From the NCBI GenBank assembly GCA_025175895.1, contig CM046001.1:28034314-28098313 (forward strand): 64,000 bases of DNA, written 5' to 3'. Shown here in pieces: positions 34,960 through 46,195 of the stretch (position 1 is the stretch's first letter; the number at the start of each line of letters is the position of its first letter). This DNA comes from Wurfbainia villosa. Taxonomy: Eukaryota; Streptophyta; Magnoliopsida; Zingiberales; Zingiberaceae. The notes below the pieces were generated by a model. The model saw only the letters and a program-made list of their open reading frames with translations, was not told the DNA's origin and did no database searches. The translations under genes and the position numbers were made by a program.

Positions 34960-35905
34960 TTTTGAAAAACCTAAGAATCACATAGATCAAAACATTAGAT
35001 TTTAAAAAATTATTGATTCCTCAAACAATAAAATTTTAAAATCAACCAACACCGAGAATATCGTATGCCACGATCGTGTGGACGTATACGAATTCTACAT
35101 TTGTAAGAGGAGGTTTTATCCATTAATTTTACTATCTTGTCAACCTAACTTTTTGACAAATAAAATTAATAGTTGGTTCCTCTTCGGCCCTACAAATAAA
35201 AGCAGTGACTCTGATGGGGAGGATACTTCTATTTGCATCTAAGTGTTCACCATTACTTGGTACTAAGGCAATTATCTCGGATTATGTGCCTTCCGATGGG
35301 GAAGTACACACGCTCCTTAATAATTTCCTATAACCATATTCGACCATGTGATCCGCAAAACAAACTCATCCGATGGGGAGGAAGGTACTCAGAGCCGACG
35401 CGCAAGTTTGTTTGCATCACATGTCAAATCATAATGGAGGCCGTGGGAATTTAAAAAAATATCCCTCTCCCACTTAGTAATTTAAAATTGAGAAATTTTC
35501 CTAGCACACGACATGCATATCAAACAAGAAGCAATAAATATGAAAAAAATATTTTCCAACTATTATGGCTTTTGTTCTCCGATATGCCTCTTGTCGTATC
35601 GCCATCTTGTCCGCTCCTCCCTATGCCATGTACATGCAATCCAGAGATCCGAGCCGAGAATAACTATTTTAATTTACATCCATCGATCCTATACTCCACG
35701 AAGGAGTGTACATGAAATCTAGATCAAAAGTAAACTAAAATAGAAAGAGTGGCTAAACAATATCGTACTTAATTACAAAAAATTAAATACTAGCCTCGTC
35801 ATCCCCGAGGATTCAAATAATATTACACCAATGCAATCACATACACACACATATGGCCATAATAGTTGGATCTTATGCCTACAACCAAAAAGTTAGCCTA
35901 CGCAC
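34960..35905 (-). other. Copia-B untranslated leader, part next to gag
   Basis: A+T-rich, no convincing coding sequence. Repeats of a CCGATGGGGA word occur at 35211, 35293 and 35370. The rest of the leader lies at 38896-38982, beyond the solo gypsy LTR. Confidence 0.6.
35901..35905 (+). repeat. TSD (CGCAC) left of the solo gypsy LTR
   Basis: Exact copy at 38896-38900. Confidence 0.93.
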
Positions 35906-36005
35906 TGTAATGCCCGTAAAATTCTAAACTATTCAAAGTAATTATATGGGTTTTAACGCCCATAAAAGGTTTAAAATAAAATAAAATAAAAGATGGGTAT
36001 AGGTA

Positions 36006-36059
36006 GGATTTGAACCATGAACCTCCTAATAGGGAGGTAGCCTTGACACCACTAGACCA
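36006..36059 (-). other. Antisense tRNA-like segment (A and B boxes) in the solo gypsy LTR
   Basis: On the minus strand TGGTCTAGTGG (36059-36049) matches a pol III A box and GGTTCAAATCC (36016-36006) matches a B box. They are separated by 32 bases as in a tRNA, with a possible anticodon-like stem ACCTCC/GGAGGT between. T-stem pairing is poor, so this is not a working tRNA gene. Confidence 0.5.
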
Positions 36060-36590
36060 TAGGATGATTCATGGATAAGATATATAAAGAATATACAAAG
36101 AATATAGATGGGAAGATGAGGAGTTGGTTCATCCCCCCATGAAAGGATGAAGAGTGTTCATTCCCTAGGTATTAAAGAGAGAAGAGAGGAAGAAAACCCC
36201 CACTTTCCTTCTTCATTCTCTTTCTTCCTCATCCTTGGCCGAATTCATTATTCTCCTTCCTCCCTTTTTCATCTCAAGCTCTAGGGTTTCTTGTGTAGGG
36301 ATTCTCAAGATGGGTTTTCCAAGAGGAGTTCCTGACAAGTCTTAGTAATGCTAGAAGATCCAACTCCACCGAAACCACTCCATCCCCTTCTCCCATTTTC
36401 GAAACCTCAAGAAGAAAAAAGGAGGCTTGTCTTGGCACCACCTATGGTATATTCTTATAGTAAACAAGTGAAATGATGTAAGTATCCCCTCACCTGCAAT
36501 ACAAGTTATTTCAGTTGTTAGTTGCTTAAAAACCCCTTTTTGAAACTTTCGGCCAAGACCCCCTTCATGCTTCCAATGATTTTTTTTTCC

Positions 36591-37600
36591 ATGCCATGTT
36601 TTGTATGAATATGAAGATAACATGTTGATAGATAGGCTTGATTTGAGTGTTTGATCCCAAAGTCCTCCTTGAAGTTTCGGCCAAGACCTAATCATGCTCC
36701 TAATGGTCTTCCATGCCATGATCTATATGTTTCCATGCCATGTTTTGTATATATATGAAGATAACATGTTGATAGATAGGCTTGATTTGAGTGGTTGATC
36801 CCAAATCCCTCCTTGAAGTTTCGGCCAAGACCTAATCATGCTCCTAATGGTCTTCCATGCCATGATCTATATGTTTCCATGCCATGTTTTGTATATAGAT
36901 GAAGATAACATGTTGATAGATAGGCTTGATTTGAGTGTTTGATCCCAAAGCCCTCCTTGAAGTTTTGGCCAAGACCTAATCATGCTCCTAATGGTCTTCC
37001 ATGCCATGATCTATATGTAATGGATGTTAACATGTGGTTAGTTAGACCTTGTACAAGTTGTTTAGGGTTTGAATTTTGTTAGAACCTCTATGAAGTTTCG
37101 GCCGACCCATGTTATGCTTGTTAATGATGTTTCATGCCATACTCTATATGTATATGATGTTAGTATGATGTTAGGTAGACCTTGTACAAGTTGTTTTAGT
37201 GGTTGAATTCTTGAGAACCCTCCCTTAGGGTTTCGGCCAACCCATACTCATGCCCTCTAATAATCTTCCATGCCATGCTACATGTATATAAGATGTTAAT
37301 ATGATGTTAGTTAGGCTTTGTGTAAGTTGTGGAGCATTTGAATCCCTAAAAACCTCCATTAGGGTTTCTACCAAACCATGTTTGGGCTACCAATGTTTTC
37401 CCCTTGTCATGTTTTATATGTATATGATGTTAACATGTTGATAGTTAGACCTTGTACAAGTTGAATTAGGGTTTGAATTCTTAAGATTTCCCCTTGTAAG
37501 TTTCGGCCAAACCTTATCCATGCTCACCCATGATCTCCCATGCCATGATATATCTATATATGATGTTAACATGTTGATAGTTAGACTTTATGATAGCATG
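36591..37600 (+). repeat. Tandem repeat, 144 bp units (then 135-145 bp diverged units)
   Basis: ATGCCATGTTTTGTAT recurs at 36591, 36735 and 36879, exactly 144 bases apart. More diverged units follow at about 37000, 37130, 37267, 37404 and 37538. Each unit carries GTTTCGGCCAA and a GATGTTAACATG-type core. Confidence 0.88.
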
Positions 37601-37744
37601 ATTTGTTTATACCACTACCTTATGTCCATATTAATTGTATGAATGTATGATTATGTTATGCTCATTGCATCATGATGAACAAGTATGTATGATGAAAATG
37701 CTTAAGAGATGCTTCCCTATGAATGGGGACTAAGAGCACTCTTT

Positions 37745-37885
37745 ATGTTATGAAAAGGAACATGATATGTTATGAAAAGGAACATGATATGCTATGATAA
37801 GGAACATGATATGTTATGATAAGGAATATGATATGCTATGATAAGGAATATGATATGTTATGATAAGGAACATGATATGATATTT
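37745..37885 (+). repeat. 22 bp tandem repeat, about six copies
   Basis: Unit of the form ATAAGGAACATGATATG with TTATG before it, repeated head to tail inside the solo gypsy LTR. Confidence 0.88.
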
Positions 37886-38254
37886 TACTTTTTGCATGGC
37901 TTGTATCGGACCCTAATAAGGTCCAAGGGATGGGCTCCTACGTGCCCCTAGGTCGACGGTCATAGTACGGACCTAGTACGGGATGGGCTCCTAAGTTGCC
38001 CTAGGCCGACGGTCATAGTACGAGCCTAGGATGGGCTTCTATGTTATGTTGCCCCTAGGTCGACGGACGTAGTACGGATCTAGTACCCTAGTAGGTTCGG
38101 GATTAACTACCTCGGGTCTATTTAGGGATGCGCACAAAGATGATGATGTATGTGGTACAATGTCGGACCCAATATGTTGAGATTATGTTTAAGTACCTAT
38201 AAAATATATGTTTTCAAAGAGCATCTTACATATACCCCTTTTCATGTCTATGTG

Positions 38255-38420
38255 ATTATGATATTTATATGAATGCTATGCTTATATGTTCTTGAATGAT
38301 CATGTCATTACTCTTATATGAATGCTATGCTTTTATATGTTCTTGAATGATCATGCCACTACTCTTATATGAATGCTATGCTTATATGTTCTTCAATGAT
38401 CATGTCACTACTCTACGTCT
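38255..38420 (+). repeat. About 51 bp tandem repeat, three copies
   Basis: TTATATGAATGCTATGCTT followed by ATATGTTCTTGAATGATCAT repeats near 38266, 38317 and 38369. Confidence 0.82.
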
Positions 38421-38895
38421 AATTCTTGATGTATGACTTTTGTGAGTAGGAAAGGATCTTACTAAACCTATGTGCTTATAGTTTTATGTTCCCTTGTACT
38501 GCAGATAAGGGTAAAGAATGGCTAAACTAAAGGGAGCAGCAGGAGGGGCAAAGTGTGTGTGGTAGTGGCATGGTGGAGGAGATCTATTTTATGTTCCCAG
38601 ACTTATGCATGTTTCCCTTTAAGTTTTGCATGTTAGTTGTTAAGAGTCGAACTCCACTTGATGTTGATGGTTGCTACTTGGTGTCCTTTAAGTTGATTAT
38701 CATGAACTTGAACTAAGTACTTATGAAATGATTATGCATGCTCCATGTTTCATGTTCTATGTTTTAAAAAAAAAAAGAAGTTTAAAGTCTTCCGCCGTAA
38801 ATGTATGTAGTCTTCTGCTGTAAATGCATGTATGTATGATCGCGTTGTGCCGCCCTTCCACCCCTATAGATCATGAGGAAAGGGCGGGCGTGACA

Positions 38896-38900
38896 CGCAC
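38896..38900 (+). repeat. TSD (CGCAC) right of the solo gypsy LTR
   Basis: Exact match to 35901-35905. Confidence 0.93.
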
Positions 38901-38982
38901 ATCCTACTATCATCCGATACATACAATATATGATAAGTGCATAAAATTAACTAAATCCTAAACACACAAAATTGGAAACCGT

Positions 38983-38995
38983 GGCTCTGATACCA
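38983..38995 (-). other. Primer-binding site of Copia-B
   Basis: Minus strand TGGTATCAGAGCC, two bases from the LTR edge at 38998. Confidence 0.92.
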
Positions 38996-38997
38996 CT

Positions 38998-40839
38998 TGA
39001 AGGGAGAAACTTTGCTTGTTCATGACGATCCCATCTATGTCCCCGGATTAAAAAAAATTAATCCTTGACAAAGAGGGATTACCCAAGCAACCATTCCATT
39101 GTCGTGCTATTCGATTAGAGTGGTCACTTGAACAAACTTGTTGTTCAAGCAACCTACCTCTATTCTTCGATTAGCCGCGGAATAGACGATGTAGGGATCA
39201 CCGGTTTTTGTGTTTGTCTTCGGGGTCCAAGTAAATTAGCCACATACAAAATATACAATTTGCATAGAATAAGAAAAGATTCATAAACAAGAATTATACC
39301 TCTTGTTATACCTCTTGATCTTCTATTGTATGCCCTTCCTCCTTTTGGACGTCGTGTGGGCGACGATCTTCTAAAAGTCGAAGCCTCCTAGAAAACGTTC
39401 TTCCCTTCCTTGCTCGCTCCAAACAAAAAGAAGAATGAAACGAAACTCTTTCTCCTATCTAGAACCGGCCACCAAGCTCCAAGCTTGATGTTGCCGCCGG
39501 CCAAGGAGTGGATGTAGGGTGCCGGCAAACCTTGAAGAAATGTTGCTGTCGGCCAACCTAGAAAGAGAGAGAGAATGGGAGGAGTTGCCGCCGATCTAGA
39601 GAGAGAGAGGGTGGTTATGATGTCGCCAGCCAAGAGGAGCACCAAACCCTAGTCTTGTTTGCCGCCGCCCAAAAGGAAGAGGAAACCCTAGAGTTGTCGC
39701 CGCCCACCTCTCCTCTCAAGCCAACTCCAAAACCCTAATCTCCTAAAAGTATTTCCACGCCCAAGCCTTGGCCCTCATTTTATAGAGATAGGCTTAAGCC
39801 TCCTTTTAATTTCCACCGTCGGATCTAGATATTTAATCTCAACCGTCGGATCTAGAGATTTAATCTCAACCGTCGGATCTAGATATTTAACCTCCACCGT
39901 TAGATCTAGAGTTTCATTTTCCATCATTGGATCTGGGCTCCATGAGGGTTTTAATAGGCTACAATAGGGACCATGAGGAGGAGTTGGATTTTGGCCACCC
40001 AATGGATCAAGCCCACATAAAGTCCAATCCATTAATGATGATCCATTCCACTAGAGGATTATCATTGATCTACCTCACCAACCCCATAAACAAATATGAG
40101 CTCCATATATTATTTGTACAAATGTCTCTCCATGTTTAAGATCTCGAATGTCCGTCAATTAATTAATTTACTAATAATTAATTAATCAACATCTAACTCC
40201 ATGAGTAGTACCACTCAACCTTATCATCATGCCGGACCAAGTCCACCTGCAGGGTTTACATGATGAACCTTATGGGCTCCTCAAGGGGACATCATCATCC
40301 TAATATCTAGGACACGGTTTCCTCCTATAATCAATGACACACCATATAAATAATATAATTTCCTAACTTACCGAGCCTATCGATTTACTCTATAAATCTC
40401 GCCCATTGGTAAATCAAGGAAATAAATACTAAGTATATGTGCCCATTATTATATCGGGACTAAGAGCATGTATACCATAATATCTGAGGTCCGATTCAAT
40501 TATGTAGTCAGCAATAAATCGAATCACCTCTAAGTCGGTCCTGCTCAATACACACAAAGTGTACTAGTGTAATTCTATGGTCAAGACAAACCAATACCAA
40601 ATCACACTACAACCATACCAATGGTTTGTCCAAAACCATCTCGGTTGTGAGCCTTTGCTTATACTTTATAAGGAACTGATAACATGATCTCCCGTGTGAC
40701 ACTACACACCATGTTATCTACAATGTAATGTATTAGACAATATGCATAACCATAAAATCCAAACAATGATCATGTGATTCTTATTTCAAAAATAAAGATG
40801 TTCATACAAAAGATAGACTTTTCAGTATACATCTCAATA
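38998..40839 (-). repeat. Copia-B 5' LTR
   Basis: Near-identical to 27259-29121. TATA-like TATAAAAT at 39784-39777 and the 27 bp repeat array at 39813-39914. Its outer edge on the minus strand begins TATTGAGATG, so the first base pair is mutated from the TGTTGGGATG of the other LTR. Confidence 0.92.
39813..39914 (+). repeat. 27 bp tandem repeat in the Copia-B 5' LTR
   Basis: Same four-copy array as 28096-28197, with CGGATCTAGA at 39820, 39847 and 39874 and a diverged fourth unit. Confidence 0.85.
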
Positions 40840-40844
40840 CACTG
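40840..40844 (+). repeat. Right TSD of Copia-B (CACTG)
   Basis: One mismatch to CACCG at 27254-27258. Confidence 0.75.
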
Positions 40845-41748
40845 AACTGCCCGGGTCTACAAAAACTCTCCCCACATCAAAGTTAGAAATAAGAGATCGA
40901 ATGACTAAGGCATTACTCCCTCTAAATCATTAAGACCGAAAGCTAGAAGAGGCCCCTCAGCTATAGGTAGAATGACTATGGCTGCACACTCTTCTCTACT
41001 ATGTCTTTTTCGAACCCTGTTGAAATCTCCATTGGTAGAACCACCAGAAATCATGTTAATTGAACCTTTTACCGGCAGCTGACCAGTAGGCGCTACCTTG
41101 CTAACTGTAGGTTGAACGGGTCGGTTCATCAAAGGTCTCACCAGATTTCCCCTACCATAATTTCTTCCTACAAACTCCTGCTGATAAGGAGCTGGATTCA
41201 TAACCAAATTCTGAACATGAGGATGAACCCCCATAATTCTTTGCAACTCAAAATCCAATTGATGACAATTTTGAGTATTATGCCCATACTCCTGATGATA
41301 AGCATAGAAAGTAGGAGTCGACAATCTCTTAGGCCCTCTGTCAGCTCCAAAAGGTCTTCTCAATAACCGCTGCTCTATACAAATATTCATATCTCTTTCT
41401 TTAAAAAAACCATAACTGGGGAGCATACATAGATCTGTCTTATGTAGACCGAGCGGGCCTTACTCAATCAATCCTTCTTTTTGCCATTTTTGTTATTCTA
41501 AAATCTTGGGAAGTTTGTCGAGACTTCTGAGCATCTTCAAGATTTAATAAACTTCTCTGCTCATGAAAACGGATCATCAAAATTGGAAGGAGACCTCTTA
41601 GCTAAATATTTAAAGAAATCTCCTTCTCTGAGTCCCTGAGTAAAGGCTCCCACCATCATACTAGACTTTATGGCGGGAATTTCCCATGTAGATTGTGTGA
41701 ATCGCTGCACATATTGTCGTAAACTCTCATACTCCCTCCACTTAAGAT
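40845..41748 (-). pseudogene. gag: Tat-type gag, 3' half, running into the protease active site
   Basis: Minus strand. The capsid end reads KWREYESLRQYVQRFTQ then MVGAFTQGLREGDFFKYLA (41740-41590). After damaged sequence an open frame 41426-40905 holds the Tat nucleocapsid motif YHQEYGHNTQNCHQLDFELQ (first zinc Cys replaced by Tyr, 41309-41265), SINMISGG and KRHSREECA. Near 40890 the frame shifts to RVFVDPGSSV at 40873-40840, the protease active site, where family DTG is DPG. Copia-B begins there and the protease resumes at 27258. The gag start is at 60437, separated by the AAGAT solo LTR. Confidence 0.78.
41744..41748 (+). repeat. TSD (AAGAT) left of the solo LTR at 41749
   Basis: Exact match at 59762-59766. 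Joining the flanks restores the Tat gag frame (FFYLKWREY). Confidence 0.9.
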
Positions 41749-42391
41749 TGTTGGAATGTAGGTGGCCGGCTAGAGGGGGGTGAATAGCCCTAAGTCATCG
41801 TAGAATGGAATTCGATTGTTCATTTGTCTACACGTTAAGGTTAGCACAGCGGAAATAAAACTAAACAACAATAAAGATAAAACAAGACAAAATCAATGCT
41901 AACAAAGAGATATAATGTGGTCCACGACCCTTTGCCGCTAATCCACGGTCTGATTCGTCTCCGGTGAATCACTCTGAAACCAATCCAATATGGTCTCTCC
42001 CTTTTGCCAAAGCAAGGTGGAGGTAAACCTTCTTACAACACAAAATACTCTTTCTTACAATGGATTTGAAATAAGAACAAGAGAAAGAGTTTAAAGCTTG
42101 TGGGACACTTGGATGATCAATTGGAGCATAAGCATTAGCCATCCCAAAGCCCACACCCTCTCTTTTTATAGAGAGGGCTGATTTCTTCCCGTTGGCTGCC
42201 CATCAGTTGACTGCTGCCTTTGGCAGTTGACTACCGATGTTACAACGACTTCTGAACACGTCAGATCCAAACCATTGTAGTCCAACGGGAGACTTGGCAG
42301 TCGACTGATGTATCCATCAGTCGACTAATGCCTCTGTAGCCGACTGATGTATAACATCCCAAATTTTAGTTACTATATTTTTATTTAAAGG

Positions 42392-42393
<2 letters not shown>

Positions 42394-42456
<63 letters not shown>

Positions 42457-42457
42457 A
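42394..42457 (+). repeat. (TA)n(GA)n microsatellite in the Gypsy-B 5' LTR
   Basis: TA repeats followed by GA repeats. The 3' LTR has a shorter TA tract (56995-57017) and no GA tract, so it expanded after insertion. Confidence 0.92.
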
Positions 42458-42494
42458 ATAAAAATAAAAAAAATGAATAAATAGTTAATAGTCG

Positions 42495-42549
42495 AGGCTT
42501 GAACCATGAACCATTGATTTGGGGGAATAGACTTCCTACCACTAAGTCA
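42495..42549 (-). other. Antisense tRNA-like segment in the Gypsy-B 5' LTR
   Basis: Minus strand TGACTTAGTGG (A-box-like, 42549-42539) and GGTTCAAGCCT (B-box-like, 42505-42495) with 33 bases between. It sits about 150 bases from the LTR start; the solo gypsy LTR has its copy about 100 bases in. Confidence 0.45.
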
Positions 42550-44303
42550 TAAGATTACCAATGAGTAGGATATAACAGAATATATCTATTGGTAGAAAAA
42601 AAAGAAAGAAATTGATTAATCTATTTGATCATTTAAAGGGATAATTAGGTTAAGAAAAATCCTAATTTATATATATATTTCTTTTCTTTTCTCTCTCTAA
42701 AACCTCACGTCGACCTCTCTCTCTCTCTCTCTCTCACTCATTTTTCCTCCAGCCGCCGAATAGCCTTCTCCCCTCTCCTTCCCTAACCCTCCGACCTTAT
42801 CTGCGTGGTGCTGCACCGATTGTGAGAGCAAGAGGTTCCTGCGTGGTGCGCCGCCGAGGACGAGGGAACGTGTCCGATAAAGGGCGGTGACGAAGAGGAG
42901 GATTGGAAAGAAGGAAGCCGCCGAAGCAAGGAAGAAGGTTGTCTTCTCTTTAGATAATTCAAGAGGGTATTTTCAAGAGGGACTTGGTAGAGGATTACGC
43001 TAAAGCAAGGAAACATGTAGGAGGTCTTCTCTTGCGAAGTCTAATGGTATAAATTGGTGAAAAAGCGTAGGATGTAAGTATCTCCTCACCTGCAGTATAA
43101 GTGCTTACGATGTAATGTTGTATGCTTGATTTTGAACGAAAGAATCTAGAACTATGTGTAGAAGGTTCGGCTAATAGGATTAGAGAAATTATTCTTGTTG
43201 AAATTCTTCTACGTTATGCATGTTAGATGATGATTTCTATTTATGTTAGCTTAATTTTCCTTATGTCACTACCTTATGCCATGTTAAATTGTACTCATGC
43301 CGATTTATGCTATGCTACATGCTTATGTTTTCACCCATGTTAGGCATGACTCACGTATATGAAATGTCTAAGAAATGTTTCCCTAAGATTGAGGACAAGA
43401 ACACTCTTTAGGACAAAGAACATGTATGTTATTTTACTTTATACATGGCTTGTATCGGACCCTAAAAAGGTCCACGGGATGGGCTCCAAGGTTGCCCCTA
43501 GGTCGACGGACATAGTACGGACCTAGTAACCTAGTAGGTTCGGGACTAGCTACCTCGGATCTATTTAGGATGCGTGCGAATGATGTATGTGGTACAATGT
43601 CGGGCCCAATATGTTGAGATTATGTTTAAGTATATAAACTATACGTTTTCAAAGAGCATCCTGCATATACCATTTTATGTTCATCAAATTATCATGTTTA
43701 GAGACAATGTACTGTTGCGATGAAAATGCTAAGTTTATGTTCTTTTCCTAAATTGATCATGTCTCTACTTTAAATAAATGTTGTGCTCATATGTTGTTTA
43801 AATGAACATGTCATTACTTTACGTTTAATTCATGATGTATGTTTTATTGAGTAGGAAAGGACCTTACTAAGCCTATGTGCTTACAGTTTACTTTCCTTGT
43901 ACTACAAATAAGGGCAAGGAATGGATAAATTAAAGGGAGCAGCAGGAGGGGCAAAGATGTGTGTGGCAGTGGCATGGTGGACGAGAACATTTTTCATATA
44001 CAGACTTATGCATGATTTTCAGTTTATGTGTAAACTGTTAGGAGACGTTAATGCTTTCTATGGTGGTTACTCATGTTTATTTTTATGAACCTTGAAATGG
44101 TCAATATATGTTTAGTTAAATAAATTGCTAAGACCTTTTGCCATGATTAAATTGTTAGGTTGATTGGGTTAATGTAATTAGAGTTAAAAGTTGTAAAGTT
44201 TTTAAATGCTTCCGCTGTTATATGCATAAATGTATGATCGCGTAGTACCGACGCTCGTCTATAGGATGTGTGTTAGGAGGATGGGAAGGGCGGGCGTTAC
44301 AGG

Positions 44304-44315
44304 TGGTATTAGTGC
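44304..44315 (+). other. Primer-binding site of Gypsy-B (decayed)
   Basis: TGGTATTAGTGC, two changes from TGGTATCAGAGC, two bases after the LTR end. Confidence 0.78.
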
Positions 44316-44496
44316 CCAGGTTCTGCCTTTCCACTACACGCACATCAAGCTTCCATCCTGCCGCTCCAAGTAAGACATTCTATGCCTACTCTATTTATTT
44401 CATGTATGATATATATACGCTAAGAAATATTTTTAGTTGGGTATGCATGAATATAAGTAAGGATGATAAACTTATGTTGGCATTTTTTTATCATTT

Positions 44497-45932
44497 ATGA
44501 AGATAAGCATAGCCAGAAGATGCGGTAATGGAGTCAGTGAGATAGAATCTCCACCGGATCTTATGCAGGTGGTTACTGAACTCCAGCGTCAAGTCGCTGA
44601 ACAACAAAAAGTGATAAATTCCTTAATGACTCAGTAGGGAAACCCTAGTGGACCACCAGGAGACCAGCAGGCGCATCCAGATAGGCCTGCAGCTACACCA
44701 GTACCACCAGGAGGCTCTGGCCCGATAGTTCGACCAGAAGCTTACCTGATCCAGTGGCAAAGGATGAAACCGGAGAATTTCTCGGGTAATTGTGAACCAT
44801 GGGATGCCCAGTCCTGGTTCAAAATGGTGGAAAGCATAGTAGAGCTGCTGGATTGGCCTGAACATGAAAAGATTAAGTACGCATCCTTTTGCCTTTCTGG
44901 AGATGCTCGAATGTGGTGGGAAAGAATTAAAGAAAAGAGGCAAGTAAACCAAATGTGATGGACGGACTTCGAAGCTGAATTTTTCGAAGAATTCTTCCAT
45001 ATGTGAGTGACCAACAAACACTACGATGATTTCACTGGGTTCAGGCAAGGTGACCTATCAGTTAACGAAGCGGTGAAAAGATTCAACCGACTCGCACGCC
45101 TATGCCCAGAGTTGGTCAGCACAGAAAAAGAAAGGGTCAAACTTATGCTGAAGATGCTCCGACCTGAGATAGCTCTGAACGTGGTCGGCGAAGTGAATAG
45201 ACCGCAGACCGCAGAGGAGCTGTTCAGTAGTGCCCTAATCACCGAGCACTACCTGAACAATATTAATCAGGAAAATAAGGCGCTGAGTGAAGGCAAGAGT
45301 CAAGGCCAGCCAGGAGGTCAGAAAGCTCTGGGTAACTGGAAAGGAAACCACAGTGGCAAGAGGAAACAATGGAACGACTCTAAAGGTGGTCCAGTGAACA
45401 AACAAGCCAAGATTCTCCAATGTACTACATGTGGGAAACCACATACCGGGGTGTGCTACAAGGGCACAAATAGATGCTACCGCTGTGGCCTGGAAGGACA
45501 CAGAGTCAAGGACTGCCCTACCCAGGTTCAGGCACCTCCTCAGCAGTATGCCCAGTACAGGGGTGCTCCTTCACAGCTACACCAGATGCAAGCTGCAATA
45601 GAAGGTACCCGGATAAGCCAAGGGAGATTGGAAGCCCCGCCAGTTGCGACGAATGCTAGGGTTTTCTCTCTCACTAAGGACGACGTGACGAATGATTCTA
45701 CTATTGTCACAGGTCAGATAATTATTTTTTGTTAGCATGCTACTGTATTATTTGATACTGGTGCAACACACTCGTTTGTCTCTATGCCTTTCACAAAGAA
45801 GATTGACATACCCCCACAAGTTTTGGATTGCGAGTTCTTAACGACCCTGCCCTCGGGAGAAGTGATGCCTTCTACTCATATGCTGCGAGCCGCACCCATC
45901 AGAATTGCAGACAGAGAACTCTACTGTGATGT
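44497..45932 (+). pseudogene. gag: Gypsy-B gag and start of protease
   Basis: ATG 44497 opens one frame to the Gypsy-C insertion. Gag domain at about 44764-45270 (ENFSGNCEPWDAQSWFKMVE, MWWERIKEK, FNRLARLCPEL). Nucleocapsid knuckle CYRCGLEGHRVKDC near 45478-45519 is intact CX2CX4HX4C, preceded by a partial CTTCGKPHTGVC. Protease start TVLFDTGATHSFVS follows at about 45745-45785. In-frame stops at 44635, 44956, 45004 and 45733 mostly fit CAG, TGG or CGA changed by one transition. The frame reaches YCD at 45922-45930 and continues after Gypsy-C at 53810. Confidence 0.9.
45928..45932 (+). repeat. Left TSD (GATGT) of Gypsy-C
   Basis: Exact match to 53810-53814. With one copy removed the Gypsy-B protease reads on without a break (YCD-VIVLGMQDYDVILGMD). 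Confidence 0.92.
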
Positions 45933-46195
45933 TATCAGAGCGCCTAGGTTTTCGAGTTCCTAGGGGTTTTTGGATTTTTCGGAGTTCGCCATGTATTGGC
46001 AGGTTTTGCGAGGTAATTTGGAAATTTTGGATTGGTATGGATTTCCGACGATTTTATGTTTCGGAAATTCGAGGATTTTGACGAGATTAATATGGGGTTT
46101 TGGCGGCTACTGGACCTCTCCTGACGGTGAAATAGGTATGATGATAAATTTGATATGTTTTTATTTATGGTAATATCTGTATTCATTTAACAGAT

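Larger units (their letters stand above)
35906..38895 (+). repeat. Solo LTR (2990 bp) related to the Gypsy-B LTR
   Basis: Starts TGTAATGCCCG and ends GGGCGTGACA, with CGCAC TSDs and no internal region. Blocks such as ATGGCTTGTATCGGACCCTA and GTTTTCAAAGAGCATC are shared with the Gypsy-B LTR at 43444 and 43645, so it is the same superfamily of LTR but a different family. It holds three tandem arrays (36591-37600, 37745-37885, 38255-38420) that account for much of its length, and an antisense tRNA-like segment (36006-36059). Confidence 0.88.
27259..40839 (-). mobile_element. Copia-B: Ty1/copia element, minus strand, carrying two solo LTRs
   Basis: LTRs at 27259-29121 and 38998-40839 are long near-identical direct repeats. 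PBS on the minus strand at 38983-38995, gag-PR 34959-33841, IN-RT-RNaseH 31957-29155 and PPT 29123-29131 give a complete copia layout. Two solo LTRs (31958-33835 and 35906-38895) inserted later. Tork-like lineage is inferred. It lies inside the Tat protease with flanks CACCG and CACTG. Confidence 0.92.
42348..44301 (+). repeat. Gypsy-B 5' LTR
   Basis: Starts TGTATAACATCCC (3' copy: TGTAACATCC) and ends GGGCGTTACA. It has a (TA)n(GA)n microsatellite at about 42394-42457, longer than in the 3' LTR, an antisense tRNA-like segment (42495-42549) and pyrimidine-rich (CT)n near 42715-42735. Short open frames at 42783-43016 are LTR sequence. Confidence 0.92.

Noticed and set aside
36006..36059. Functional tRNA gene
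   Set aside because: A and B boxes are present but acceptor and T stems do not pair well and there is no clear anticodon arm of standard size; kept only as tRNA-like.
36351..36719. 122-codon minus-strand frame
   Set aside because: It lies in the solo gypsy LTR and overlaps its 144 bp repeat array.
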